Of a DNA stretch of 64,000 nucleotides, positions 50,859 to 59,792 are shown in pieces. Location of the stretch: assembly GCF_024746795.1 (NCBI RefSeq), contig NZ_CP080524.1, positions 3,450,001 through 3,514,000 of the forward strand, read 5' to 3'. Origin of the DNA: Mesorhizobium sp. AR10. GTDB taxonomy: Bacteria > Pseudomonadota > Alphaproteobacteria > Rhizobiales > Rhizobiaceae. The stretch's first letter is position 1. Every line of letters starts with the position of its first letter. The translations under genes and the position numbers were made by a program. The notes under the pieces were generated by a model, which ran no database searches, had not been told where the DNA came from, and was given only the letters and a program-made list of their open reading frames with translations.

Positions 50859-52118
50859 CTAATGCAGCCGAGGCGTTGCGCCCTGACCCTTGTCGTCGAT
50901 CACCAGGCCGCGGTGGAAACGGTCGAGCGTGAACGGCGCGTTGAAGTCGTGCGGCTCATCCTTGGCGATGGTCCAGGCAAAGCACCAGCCGGAGGCCGGC
51001 GTCGCCTTGAAGCCGCCATAGCACCAGCCGCAGTTGAGATACATGCCGGGCAGTGGGCCGGTGGTGATGATCGGCGAACCATCCATCGACATGTCGCAGA
51101 CACCGCCCCAGGAGCGCAACATGCGGACGCGGGCGAGACCCGGGAACAATGCCAGCATCTCGCTCATCACCTCGTCGACGATCGGCAAATTGCCGCGCTG
51201 GGCGTAGCTGTTGTAGCCGTCGATATCGCCGCCATAGACAAGGCCGCCCTTGTCGGATTGCGACATGTAGAAATGGCCCATGCCGAAAGTCAGCACCGTG
51301 TCGATGAACGGTTTCAGCGATTCCGTCACGAAGGCTTGCAGCACATGGCTCTCGATCGGCATCGTGTCGATGCCGGCAAGCTGCATGACCCGGCCGGTGC
51401 TGCCGGCCACCGCCACCGCAACCTTCTTGGCGCGGATCTCGCCGCGCGAGGTCGAGACGCCGGTGATGCGGTCGCCGTCGCGCAGGAAGCCGGTGACCTC
51501 GCAGTTCTCGATGATGTCTACGCCGCGACGATCGGCGCCGCGCGCATAGCCCCATGCCACGGCGTCATGGCGGGCAGTGCCGGCACGCGGCTGCATCAGG
51601 CCGCCGACAATCGGGAAGCGCGCGGTGGCCGACATGTCCAGCGCCGGCACCAGACGCGCGATTTGCGCGGTGGTCATCAGTTCGGCGTCGACGCCGAGAT
51701 GGCGCATGGCGTTGCCGCGCCGGGCATAGTCGTCGAACTGGGCAGGCGTGTGGGCGAGGTTCAGGCAGCCGCGCTGCGAGAACATGACGTTGTAGTTGAG
51801 CTCGTGCGAGAGGTTCTCCCACATCTTCATCGAGTGTTCGTAGAAGCGGGTGTTGGCGGGCAGCAGGTAGTTGGAGCGGACAGCCGTGGTGTTGCGGCCG
51901 ACATTGCCTGAGCCCAGCCAGCCCTTCTCCAGCACGGCGACATTGGTGATGTCGTGCTCCTTGGCGAGGTAGTAGGCCGTCGACAGGCCATGGCCACCGC
52001 CGCCGATGATGATGACATCGTAGGACGCCTTCGGATCCGGCTTGCGCCAGGCCGGTTTCCAGTCCTGGTTTCCCCTAAGCGCGTTCGCGAGAAGCGAAAA
52101 GGCCGAATATTCCGCCAT
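50859..52118 (-). CDS. soxB: Sarcosine oxidase beta subunit
   Basis: A 419-residue flavoprotein subunit carrying the sarcosine-binding site, with the dinucleotide motif GGGGHGLSTAYYLA (39-52) and the covalent FMN attachment candidate His184 (ARHDAVAWG). VRSNYLLPANTRFYEHS is the family's substrate-side stretch. It is first in the sox operon; the promoter must lie in the ~200-base gap to the divergent mechanosensitive channel gene. Confidence 0.95.
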   Translation of the reverse strand: MAEYSAFSLLANALRGNQDWKPAWRKPDPKASYDVIIIGGGGHGLSTAYYLAKEHDITNVAVLEKGWLGSGNVGRNTTAVRSNYLLPANTRFYEHSMKMWENLSHELNYNVMFSQRGCLNLAHTPAQFDDYARRGNAMRHLGVDAELMTTAQIARLVPALDMSATARFPIVGGLMQPRAGTARHDAVAWGYARGADRRGVDIIENCEVTGFLRDGDRITGVSTSRGEIRAKKVAVAVAGSTGRVMQLAGIDTMPIESHVLQAFVTESLKPFIDTVLTFGMGHFYMSQSDKGGLVYGGDIDGYNSYAQRGNLPIVDEVMSEMLALFPGLARVRMLRSWGGVCDMSMDGSPIITTGPLPGMYLNCGWCYGGFKATPASGWCFAWTIAKDEPHDFNAPFTLDRFHRGLVIDDKGQGATPRLH

Positions 52119-52316
52119 TCTTCATACCGTCCTTGGTGCGATGCGGCAGACTATAGAGCAGGGCGGCGCCGCAAAGCCAATATTGCGCCATGGCTTTTCG
52201 ACTGGCCGACTCCCGAAAACGGCCCGACCGCGACGGCTTGCCCCATGGTATCAGCGTCTTTATCAAGGACGGGCCCTGGAACCGGCCTTTGCCGTACGCG
52301 AGTCGCCAAACCGAAC

Positions 52317-54806
52317 ATGCTTTTTCGATTGCTCCGCCTGATCCTGATTGCAGCGCTTGTTGTCTCGGCGTCGCCTTCGTTCGAGGCGATGGCGCAGGCG
52401 CTCGGCCAGGGTGCCGCGGGGTTGATCACCGACCAGCAGAAGGTCATCCAGGGCCTGACCGCCAAAACGGACGATCTCGAGAAGAAAATACAGCAGAATG
52501 TCGAGGACGATGCCACGCTCGTGGAAATTCGTCTGCAGCTCGAGGAGCTGTCCCGGGCGGCGCTGACCAGCGCGCTCGCCTTCCGTTCGCGTCTCACCGA
52601 TATCAACAACCGCGTCGAGACGCTGGGCCCGCCGCCGGCCGCAGGTCAGCCGCAGGAGCCCGACATCGTGATCGGCGAACGCCAGGCGCTGGCGTCCGAA
52701 AAAGCCGAAATCAACGCTGTCATCGCCGCCGCACAGAACCTGTCGATCCGCATCAACGGCCTGATCGACAAGATCGGCAACATGCGCAGCGAGCTTTTCC
52801 GCAATCTGCTCACCAAGCGCTACGTCTTGTCCGATGCGCTGAGCCCGCAGGTCTTCTCCGACGCGCAGGACGAATACGCCAACTTTTACAGCGCAGTGTC
52901 GTCCTGGCTGAGCTTCGCCCTCAAATTCAAGTTCCAGGCGATGCTCGCGGCGACCTTCATGGCGCTCGCGCTCGCCGCGGTGATGCTGGTTGGCGGACGC
53001 CGCCTGTTCGGGCGTATCTTCGAAGCCAATCCTTCGATCGAGGATCCTTCCTATCTCAGCCGATTGTCGGTGGCGTTCTGGTCAACATTGCTGCCGACTT
53101 TGGCGGTCGGCGTTTTCCTCATCTCGACCGTTTTCTTTTTCAACTATTACAACGTCTTGCGCGGAGACATCGGCGTTTTCCTGAATGCGCTGGTCGCCGT
53201 CATCGCGATGGTGTTCTGCGTCAACCGGCTGACCAATGCGGCACTGGAACCGCGGCTGCCGAACTGGCGTCTCATCCCCGTTGAAACGGGCCCGGCACGT
53301 TGGCTTGTGCGACTGACGACCGCCATGGCGGTCGTCATCGGCCTCAACAATTTCCTGGCGGTCGTCAACGACAAGATGGGCTCGCCGCTGTCGCTGACCA
53401 TCGCCAGAAGTTTTGTCGCCACCATTGTCTTCGGCGTCATCCTGATCCTGATGGGGCTGCTGAAACCGTTCAGGGCCTCCGACGGAACCTGGCGCCCGTG
53501 GCCGGCGTGGCTGCGCTTCACCTCCATTGCGCTCGGCGTTTTCACCATTGCAACGGCGCTGCTGGGTTACATCGGCCTTGCGCTTTTCGTTTCGCTGCAG
53601 GTCGTGGTCACCGGCACCATACTGGTCACGGCCTATATCGGTTTCCTGTCGGCGCGGGCGATCGGCGAGGAAGGCGGTTTCGCCGGCACTTCGATCGGGC
53701 GCTGGCTGTCGACCAATTCAAGCTATGAAGATACCGCGCTCGACCAGCTCGGCCTGGTCGTCAGCGTCGCCATCAACGTGATGATCGTGCTGGTGTTCCT
53801 GCCGCTGATCCTGTTGATGTGGGGGTTCCAGCCGGGCGACATCCAGGCTTGGGCCTACAAGCTGGCGACGGGCATCACCGTCGGCTCGGTGACCATTTCC
53901 GTCACCGGCATCCTCACCGGCATCATCGTCTTCATCATCGGCTATTTCCTGACGCGCTGGTTCCAGGGCTGGCTTGACGGTTCAGTGATGGCGCGCGGCC
54001 GGGTCGACACCGGCGTTCGCAACTCGATCCGGCTGGCGGTCGGCTATGCCGGCGTTGCGCTCGCCGCGCTCGTCGGCATCTCGGCTGCGGGCATCGATCT
54101 TTCCAATCTGGCACTCGTCGCCGGCGCTCTGTCACTGGGTATCGGCTTTGGCCTGCAGAATGTCGTCTCCAACTTCGTCTCGGGCCTGATCCTGCTGGCC
54201 GAGCGGCCGTTCAAGGTTGGTGACTGGATCGTCGCCGGCGACACCAGCGGCACGGTCAAGAAGATCAGCGTGCGTGCCACCGAGATCGAGACCTTCCAGC
54301 GGCAGTCAGTTATCCTGCCCAATTCAAGCCTGATCAACAACGCCGTCGGCAATTGGACGCACCGCAACAAGCTCGGCCGTATCGATATCAAGGTCGGTGT
54401 CGCCTATGGCAGCGACGTCAAGAGGGTCCATGCCGTCCTGCTGGAGATCGCGCGCAGCCATCCGCTGGTGCTGAAGAACCCCGAACCCTTCGTGCTGTTC
54501 GCCAATTTCGGAGCGGCGGCACTCGAGTTCGAGATCCGCGTGTTCCTCGCCGATGTGCTGAACGGCAACATCGTGCAGAACGACATCCGTTTTGCCGTCC
54601 TCGATACGTTCGACCGCGAGTATATCGAGATCCCGTCGACAGCGCGTGCCGTCGTCGAGCACAAGAACCCAGAGGCATGGCCGATCGACGACGACAAGAT
54701 CGAAGCCGAATTCGCCGAGCGGGAACAGGCGGAGGTTGAAGCCGCGGCCGAGAAAAAACGCCTGGCCAAATCCGGGCGCAAGCCGCGCAAACCCGATCCG
54801 GACTAG
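52317..54806 (+). CDS. DUF3772-containing MscS-family mechanosensitive channel
   Basis: An 829-residue large MscS-type channel. It has a signal peptide (hydrophobic 3-20, likely cleavage near EAMAQA), a periplasmic coiled-coil/DUF3772 region (about 30-185), about 11 membrane helices, and the MscS pore and cytoplasmic domain (IGFGLQNVVSNFVSGLILLAERPFKVGDWI) with a highly charged tail. It opens under hypo-osmotic shock. The ATG at 52317 begins the signal peptide; an earlier in-frame frame exists but is not protein-like. It diverges from soxB. Confidence 0.92.
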   Translation: MLFRLLRLILIAALVVSASPSFEAMAQALGQGAAGLITDQQKVIQGLTAKTDDLEKKIQQNVEDDATLVEIRLQLEELSRAALTSALAFRSRLTDINNRVETLGPPPAAGQPQEPDIVIGERQALASEKAEINAVIAAAQNLSIRINGLIDKIGNMRSELFRNLLTKRYVLSDALSPQVFSDAQDEYANFYSAVSSWLSFALKFKFQAMLAATFMALALAAVMLVGGRRLFGRIFEANPSIEDPSYLSRLSVAFWSTLLPTLAVGVFLISTVFFFNYYNVLRGDIGVFLNALVAVIAMVFCVNRLTNAALEPRLPNWRLIPVETGPARWLVRLTTAMAVVIGLNNFLAVVNDKMGSPLSLTIARSFVATIVFGVILILMGLLKPFRASDGTWRPWPAWLRFTSIALGVFTIATALLGYIGLALFVSLQVVVTGTILVTAYIGFLSARAIGEEGGFAGTSIGRWLSTNSSYEDTALDQLGLVVSVAINVMIVLVFLPLILLMWGFQPGDIQAWAYKLATGITVGSVTISVTGILTGIIVFIIGYFLTRWFQGWLDGSVMARGRVDTGVRNSIRLAVGYAGVALAALVGISAAGIDLSNLALVAGALSLGIGFGLQNVVSNFVSGLILLAERPFKVGDWIVAGDTSGTVKKISVRATEIETFQRQSVILPNSSLINNAVGNWTHRNKLGRIDIKVGVAYGSDVKRVHAVLLEIARSHPLVLKNPEPFVLFANFGAAALEFEIRVFLADVLNGNIVQNDIRFAVLDTFDREYIEIPSTARAVVEHKNPEAWPIDDDKIEAEFAEREQAEVEAAAEKKRLAKSGRKPRKPDPD

Positions 54807-54951
54807 GGCTCCAACTTGACGCAACCCAATTGCGGCATGAATGCGGCATTCAGTTGCGGTTCAGCTTCCAACTCATATAAGCTCCACTGCAAAGGGCGAG
54901 AATGCCTTGCGAAATGCAACAAGAGGCGGTGGAAACACCGATAATGCAAAA

Positions 54952-55215
54952 ATGTGGAAGTCGCTCGTCGTCGCCATCGCTTTTACTGCAGCGAGTGGTT
55001 CGGCCTTCGCCGCCAGCGCGGTCAACAAGGACGCTGAGACCCGCACGCTGATCGTGACGGAAGGCGGCGGCAAGACGGAACTGGCGCTGGCCGCCGGCGA
55101 AACCGTGGAATTCTGCCCGAACGGCTGTTTCGTCACCTTGCCCAATGGTGACCTCGAAGCCCTGACCGGCACGGAGACGGTCGAGATTTCGGGTGGCGTC
55201 GCTCGCATCAAATAG
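54952..55215 (+). CDS. Small exported protein, function unknown
   Basis: An 87-residue protein with a signal peptide (MWKSLVVAIAFTAASGSAFA, cleavage likely after AFA). The mature part of ~67 residues is acidic, with one Cys pair (FCPNGCF) and beta-rich TEGGGKTELALAAGETVEF. A clear rho-independent terminator follows 19 bases after its stop, so it forms its own transcription unit. It resembles small conserved exported proteins of rhizobia; no activity can be assigned. A longer start at 54841 is unlikely. Confidence 0.7.
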   Translation: MWKSLVVAIAFTAASGSAFAASAVNKDAETRTLIVTEGGGKTELALAAGETVEFCPNGCFVTLPNGDLEALTGTETVEISGGVARIK

Positions 55216-55234
55216 AGCGGGCAAGATGAGTTCC

Positions 55235-55263
55235 AAAGGCCGGGCGAATGCCCGGCCTTTTAT
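55235..55263 (+). terminator. Rho-independent terminator
   Basis: A perfect 11-bp stem (AAAGGCCGGGC and its complement GCCCGGCCTTT) around the 4-base loop GAAT, then TT. It terminates the small exported protein gene and separates it from the polyprenyl-sugar operon that starts at 55420. Confidence 0.92.
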
Positions 55264-55419
55264 TGTTTCTGGTAACAGTTGCTTAACAATGACGTCGGAA
55301 AAACCGCCGCGCTGGCCGTCTGCAACCGGGCGTTTTAACGTTCGCTACGCCGTTCCCCGCTATATCGGAGGCGAAGACGCCGAAACGCGGCGCGAAGGGT
55401 CTAGGCAAGGCAGCAAGAA

Positions 55420-56853
55420 ATGGACGCGAGGTCGGACAAGAACGCAATCCCGCTTGCGGTCGATCTCGACGGCACACTGATTGCGACAGACCTTTTGTGG
55501 GAAGGTCTGTTCATTCTCATCAAGAAGAATCCGCTCTATATTTTCCTGGTGCCGTTCTGGCTGGCCGGCGGACCGGCGCGGCTCAAGCAGGCCATCGCGG
55601 ATCGCATCGACATCGATGCCGCTTCGCTGCCTTACCGTGAGGCGCTGCTCGATCGCATGCGCACGGAACATGGCGAGGGCCGCAAGATCGTGCTGGCCAC
55701 CGGCACCCCGCGCAAATTCGCAGAGGCGATCGCCACACATCTTGGGATATTCGATCACGTGCTGGCGACCGATGGTCCCCACAACATGACCTCGGACAGA
55801 AAGCGCGCTGCGCTTGTCGCAGCCTATGGCGATGGCGGCTTCGACTATGCCGGCAATAGCCGACACGACCTTAGGGTGTTCGACGCCGCACGCACGGCAA
55901 TCGTCGTGGCGCCCGACCGCCACGCCGCACGCTGGCAGGCCGCACACAGCGCCGAAACGGTGCCAGTGCCGAGGCCGACCTTGAGAACTTTAGTCAAGAT
56001 GCTGCGGGTGCATCAGTGGTTGAAGAACTCGCTGATCGCGGTGCCGATGGTGCTGTCGCATGAGTACTTCAACCTCGACATGATCTGGGAATGCCTGCTG
56101 GCGTTCGTTTCCTTCAGCGCCGTGGCTTCCGCGATCTACATCCTCAACGATTTCTTTGATCTCGCACTCGACCGCAAACATCCGACCAAGTGCAACCGAC
56201 CCTTCGCCAGCGGCGCGCTGTCGATCCCCTTTGGTCTGGCCTCGATCGCGGTACTGCTGGCGATCGGCTTCGGTATAGGGCTTCTGCTGTCGCTCGAATT
56301 CCTCGCCGTGCTTGGCGGCTATATGGTCGTCACGACAGCCTATTCGCTGTCATTCAAACGCATGCTTCTGGTCGATGTGCTGACGCTGGCCGGGCTCTAC
56401 TCGATCCGTGTGCTGGCCGGTGCCGCCGCGACCGGCGTCGACGTCTCATTCTGGTTGCTAGCCTTTTCCATCTTCTTCTTCCTGTCGCTGGCGCTGGTGA
56501 AGCGCTTCGTCGAGTTGCGCACCACAGCCATTCCGGCCGGCGAGCGGATTGCCGGCCGCGGCTACCGCACCGAAGACCAGGAGATGGTCGCCCAGGCCGG
56601 CATGGCCTCGGCCTTTTCCTCCGCGCTGGTGTTGGCACTCTACATGGACAGCGTCTCCGTGCGCGAACTCTACCCGCATCCCTGGCTGGTCTGGCCGCTG
56701 GCGCCGATCGTGCTTTATCTCACCATGCGCGTCTGGATACTCGCCCGCCGCGACGAGGTGAATGACGATCCGGTCGTTTTCATCATCCGCGACTGGCGTA
56801 GCCAGATCGTCGTGCTCATCGGCGCGATCCTGCTGGTTGCCGGAGGCTGGTAG
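55420..56853 (+). CDS. HAD-phosphatase / UbiA prenyltransferase fusion (decaprenyl-phosphate phosphoribosyltransferase-like)
   Basis: A 477-residue fusion. Residues about 10-190 form a HAD hydrolase domain (DLDGTLIATD with Asp15 and Asp17; ATGTPRKF). From about 190 an integral-membrane UbiA-family domain carries NDFFDLALDRKHPTKCNRP (Asp244, Asp247, Asp251). Homologues of the UbiA part (mycobacterial Rv3806c, rhizobial NoeC) attach phosphoribose to polyprenyl phosphate; the HAD part may remove the 5-phosphate, the next step. It is the first gene of the operon, followed by a DprE1-like oxidase at a gap of 2 bases. Confidence 0.87.
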   Translation: MDARSDKNAIPLAVDLDGTLIATDLLWEGLFILIKKNPLYIFLVPFWLAGGPARLKQAIADRIDIDAASLPYREALLDRMRTEHGEGRKIVLATGTPRKFAEAIATHLGIFDHVLATDGPHNMTSDRKRAALVAAYGDGGFDYAGNSRHDLRVFDAARTAIVVAPDRHAARWQAAHSAETVPVPRPTLRTLVKMLRVHQWLKNSLIAVPMVLSHEYFNLDMIWECLLAFVSFSAVASAIYILNDFFDLALDRKHPTKCNRPFASGALSIPFGLASIAVLLAIGFGIGLLLSLEFLAVLGGYMVVTTAYSLSFKRMLLVDVLTLAGLYSIRVLAGAAATGVDVSFWLLAFSIFFFLSLALVKRFVELRTTAIPAGERIAGRGYRTEDQEMVAQAGMASAFSSALVLALYMDSVSVRELYPHPWLVWPLAPIVLYLTMRVWILARRDEVNDDPVVFIIRDWRSQIVVLIGAILLVAGGW

Positions 56854-56855
56854 GT

Positions 56856-58208
56856 ATGGGCGCAGAGCGGTTCGACAGCTTTGGTCGCGCCACGCCGCCG
56901 GCAACCCGCACGATGCCGGCGGATGACGCCATTGCGCTGATGAAAAGCGGCAAGGCGAAAAAGAACGCCTTGCTCGCCTATGGCAATGGCCGTTCCTACG
57001 GTGATTCCTGCCAGAACGAAGCCGGCACGGTCGTCGACATGCGGCCGCTGGATCGCATCCTCGCCTTCAATGCCGAGACAGGTCTTCTCGAGGCGGAAGC
57101 CGGCGTGCTGCTGTCCGACATTATGGCTCATGCCGCGCCCTATGGCTTTTTCCCGGCGGTCGTTCCGGGCACGCAGTTCGTCACGCTCGGCGGCGCGATT
57201 GCCAACGACGTCCACGGCAAGAACCATCATCGGCGCGGCACATTCGGCTGCCATGTCGAATCCTTCACGCTGCTCAGATCGGACGGTCGGATCTATCGCT
57301 GTTCGGACACGGACAATGCCTGCCTGTTCCAAGCGACGATCGGAGGCATGGGGCTCACCGGCCTGATCCTGTCGGCCTCGATCCGGATGATGCGGGTACC
57401 TTCGCTCGACATCGTGGAGAAGGCGACGCCGTTCCGCGATCTCGGCGAATTCTTTGATCTGGCCGAAGCAGCCGACCAGGCCAATGAATATGCCGTCGCC
57501 TGGATCGACCAGCTTGCCGGTGGCCACCGTCGCGGGCGCGGCCTGCTGTTCACCGGAAATCATGCCGAGCATGGCTCCCATACGGCCTCTCATGCCGGCG
57601 GACGTCTTTCGGTGCCGTTCCAGCCTCCGTTCAATGTGCTCAACCGGCCGTTCCTGACTGCCTTCAACGCCGCCTATCGGTGGAAGAAGGGGCGGTCCTC
57701 AGTGCCACGCCATGTCGGCTATCAAGGTTTTTTCTTTCCGCTCGACGGCCTCAGTGGCTGGAACCGGCTCTATGGGCCGAAAGGCTTGTTCCAGCACCAG
57801 AGCGTGGTGCCGGAAGACGTTGCGCACCGGGCCGTGAAGGCGCTGCTCGAGGCGGCGAGACAGGCCGGTCAGGGGTCGTTCCTAACTGTGCTGAAGCGCT
57901 TCGGTTCGATCCGCTCTCCGGCGCTGCTGTCGTTCCCACGGCCCGGTTTCACGCTGACGCTGGATTTCCCCAATCGCGGCGAGGTGACACTTCAGCTGCT
58001 CCGGGAACTCGACCGCATCACGGTCGAGGCCGGTGGGGCCGTCAATCCCTACAAGGATGCGCGCATGGGCGCAGACATCTTCGCCGCGTCCTTTCCGGAT
58101 TGGCAGCGGCTGGAGGCGCTGCGCGACCCCGCCTTCATGTCTGACTTCTGGATGCGGACGGCGAAAAAACTGGATGTGCGGCGTGGCAACGTCGAGGCGG
58201 CGGAATAG
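56856..58208 (+). CDS. DprE1-like FAD-dependent oxidase (decaprenylphosphoryl ribose oxidase type)
   Basis: A 450-residue VAO-family flavoprotein. The PP-loop is in ALLAYGNGRSYGDSCQNE (about 39-56), with FVTLGGAIANDVHGKNHH and a middle GGMGLTGLIL. This matches DprE1, which oxidises decaprenyl-phospho-ribose on the way to decaprenyl-phospho-arabinose. It follows the UbiA fusion by 2 bases, so both encode consecutive steps. In Azorhizobium NoeC and neighbours make arabinosyl donors for Nod factors; no nod genes were seen here. Confidence 0.87.
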   Translation: MGAERFDSFGRATPPATRTMPADDAIALMKSGKAKKNALLAYGNGRSYGDSCQNEAGTVVDMRPLDRILAFNAETGLLEAEAGVLLSDIMAHAAPYGFFPAVVPGTQFVTLGGAIANDVHGKNHHRRGTFGCHVESFTLLRSDGRIYRCSDTDNACLFQATIGGMGLTGLILSASIRMMRVPSLDIVEKATPFRDLGEFFDLAEAADQANEYAVAWIDQLAGGHRRGRGLLFTGNHAEHGSHTASHAGGRLSVPFQPPFNVLNRPFLTAFNAAYRWKKGRSSVPRHVGYQGFFFPLDGLSGWNRLYGPKGLFQHQSVVPEDVAHRAVKALLEAARQAGQGSFLTVLKRFGSIRSPALLSFPRPGFTLTLDFPNRGEVTLQLLRELDRITVEAGGAVNPYKDARMGADIFAASFPDWQRLEALRDPAFMSDFWMRTAKKLDVRRGNVEAAE

Positions 58209-58330
58209 ATGGAATTTGAATAAATCTTGGTAAATGGATCGTTAAAATCAAGGTTTACTCAAAACGTTCTTGTTGCTTCACGAAATGTTTGCAGGTTTGT
58301 AATAGGACCGCTGAAGGGCGGGTGGAAAAC

Positions 58331-58765
58331 ATGAAATACATCGTCTTCATTCTGTTCACGGTCATGACCAACGCTGCCGCACAGCTGATGCTGAAGCAAG
58401 GCATGATGTCGCTCGGGCCGATTTCGTTCGAAGGCACCAATCCGCTGCTGAAGCTTTTGCAGATCGTCTTCAGCCCGTGGGTCTTCCTCGGCCTCTGCAC
58501 CTTCGTCATCTCGATGGCCTCGCACCTCTATGTGCTTTCCAAGGTCGAACTCAGCTTCGCTTATCCGTTCCTCAGCCTCGCCTATGTCGCCGTTGCCATC
58601 TTCGCTTATTTCATCTTCCGCGAAGACCTCAATGGCTGGCGCATCGCCGGTATCGCCTGCATCTGCGTCGGCACGGTGCTGATCGCCCAGAGCGGGCGCG
58701 GGCATGAGGAAGAGACCGCTTCCCTTTCGCCAGACAAGATCCACACCAGCGGGACCATTCGATGA
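58331..58765 (+). CDS. Small four-helix transporter-like protein (EamA/SMR-like, ArnE-type)
   Basis: A 144-residue membrane protein with about four helices and the SMR/EamA-like pattern YIVFILFTVMTNAAAQLMLKQG and ELSFAYPFLSLAYVAVAIFAY. ArnE/ArnF proteins flip undecaprenyl-phospho-aminoarabinose, so a flippase role for a polyprenyl-linked sugar is plausible. The start at 58331 (MKYIVF) is preferred to an upstream ATG at 58289, since it begins the first helix. It ends in ATGA with the epimerase gene. Confidence 0.8.
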   Translation: MKYIVFILFTVMTNAAAQLMLKQGMMSLGPISFEGTNPLLKLLQIVFSPWVFLGLCTFVISMASHLYVLSKVELSFAYPFLSLAYVAVAIFAYFIFREDLNGWRIAGIACICVGTVLIAQSGRGHEEETASLSPDKIHTSGTIR

Positions 58766-59769
58766 GACATGTGATTTTTGGCGGCGACGGTTTCGTCGGC
58801 CGCCACCTTGCGCCGAAACTTGTGGCCGATGGCGAAGAGGTGGTTGTCGCCGACATCGTCAAAAGTGATCTGCCGCACTACCGCAATGTCCGGTTCGTCC
58901 AGTGCGACGTGACGCAGCCGGCTTCGGTGGCGTCAGTCGGGCTGAAAGCCGATGACATGGTCTACAATCTGTCGGCGAAAATGCTGTCGCCGATCCAGGT
59001 GCGGGCCAAGCGGCACGACTTCTTCTTTCCGGTGAATTTCCACGGCACCGAGCACATCATGCAGGCGATGGACAAGGCCGGTGCACCGAAGCTCGTCCAC
59101 TACACGACCGACATGATCTACGGCCACACGGTCACGCAGCCGATGACCGAGGAACATCCGGTTGCGCCGCTTGGTGAATATGGCTGGTCCAAGCAAAAGA
59201 CCGAGGAACTGGCGGCCGAATGGCGCAAGCGCGGCATGATTATCTCGCTGTTTCGACCGCGCCTCATCATCGGCCCCGGCCGCCTCGGCATCCTCGAAAA
59301 ATTGTTCAAGCTGATCGACTGGAACCTTCCGGTGCCGATGATCGGCTCGGGCAGGAACCCGTATCAGTTCATCTCGGTATTCGACTGCGCTGAAGCCGCG
59401 CGCTCTGCCTGGAAGGCCGGCGTGCCCAATGAGGCCTACAATCTCGGCTCGCTCAATCCGCCGCCTGTGAAGAAACTGCTCGGCGACCTGATCAAACATG
59501 CCGGTTCGAAATCGATGCTGATCCCGACACCGGGCTGGGCGGTCAAGCGCACGCTCGACCTGCTCGACATGATGAACATGCCGATCATGGATCCGGAACA
59601 GTATCTGATCGCCGACGAGGAGTGCGTGCTCGACGTGTCCAAGGCCGAGCGCCAGCTCGGCTGGGTGCCGCAATATCGCGACGAGGACATGCTGATCGCC
59701 GCCTACAGCGAATACCGCGCCAAGAAAGACGGCCATGCCGTTGCCGCCAAACACGTGCCCGCCGAGTGA
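58762..59769 (+). CDS. NAD(P)-dependent sugar epimerase/reductase, extended SDR family
   Basis: A 335-residue SDR with GGDGFVG (Gly7, Gly10, Gly13) and catalytic YGWSK preceded by TTDMIYG. It may do the reduction equivalent to DprE2 (completing epimerisation of ribose to arabinose) or modify a sugar nucleotide. C-terminal sequence (VLDVSKAERQLGWVPQYRDEDM) is typical of epimerases. It overlaps the preceding gene by 4 bases. Confidence 0.88.
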   Translation: MRHVIFGGDGFVGRHLAPKLVADGEEVVVADIVKSDLPHYRNVRFVQCDVTQPASVASVGLKADDMVYNLSAKMLSPIQVRAKRHDFFFPVNFHGTEHIMQAMDKAGAPKLVHYTTDMIYGHTVTQPMTEEHPVAPLGEYGWSKQKTEELAAEWRKRGMIISLFRPRLIIGPGRLGILEKLFKLIDWNLPVPMIGSGRNPYQFISVFDCAEAARSAWKAGVPNEAYNLGSLNPPPVKKLLGDLIKHAGSKSMLIPTPGWAVKRTLDLLDMMNMPIMDPEQYLIADEECVLDVSKAERQLGWVPQYRDEDMLIAAYSEYRAKKDGHAVAAKHVPAE

Positions 59770-59792
59770 AGGGCCAGCAGGAGAATCTCGAG

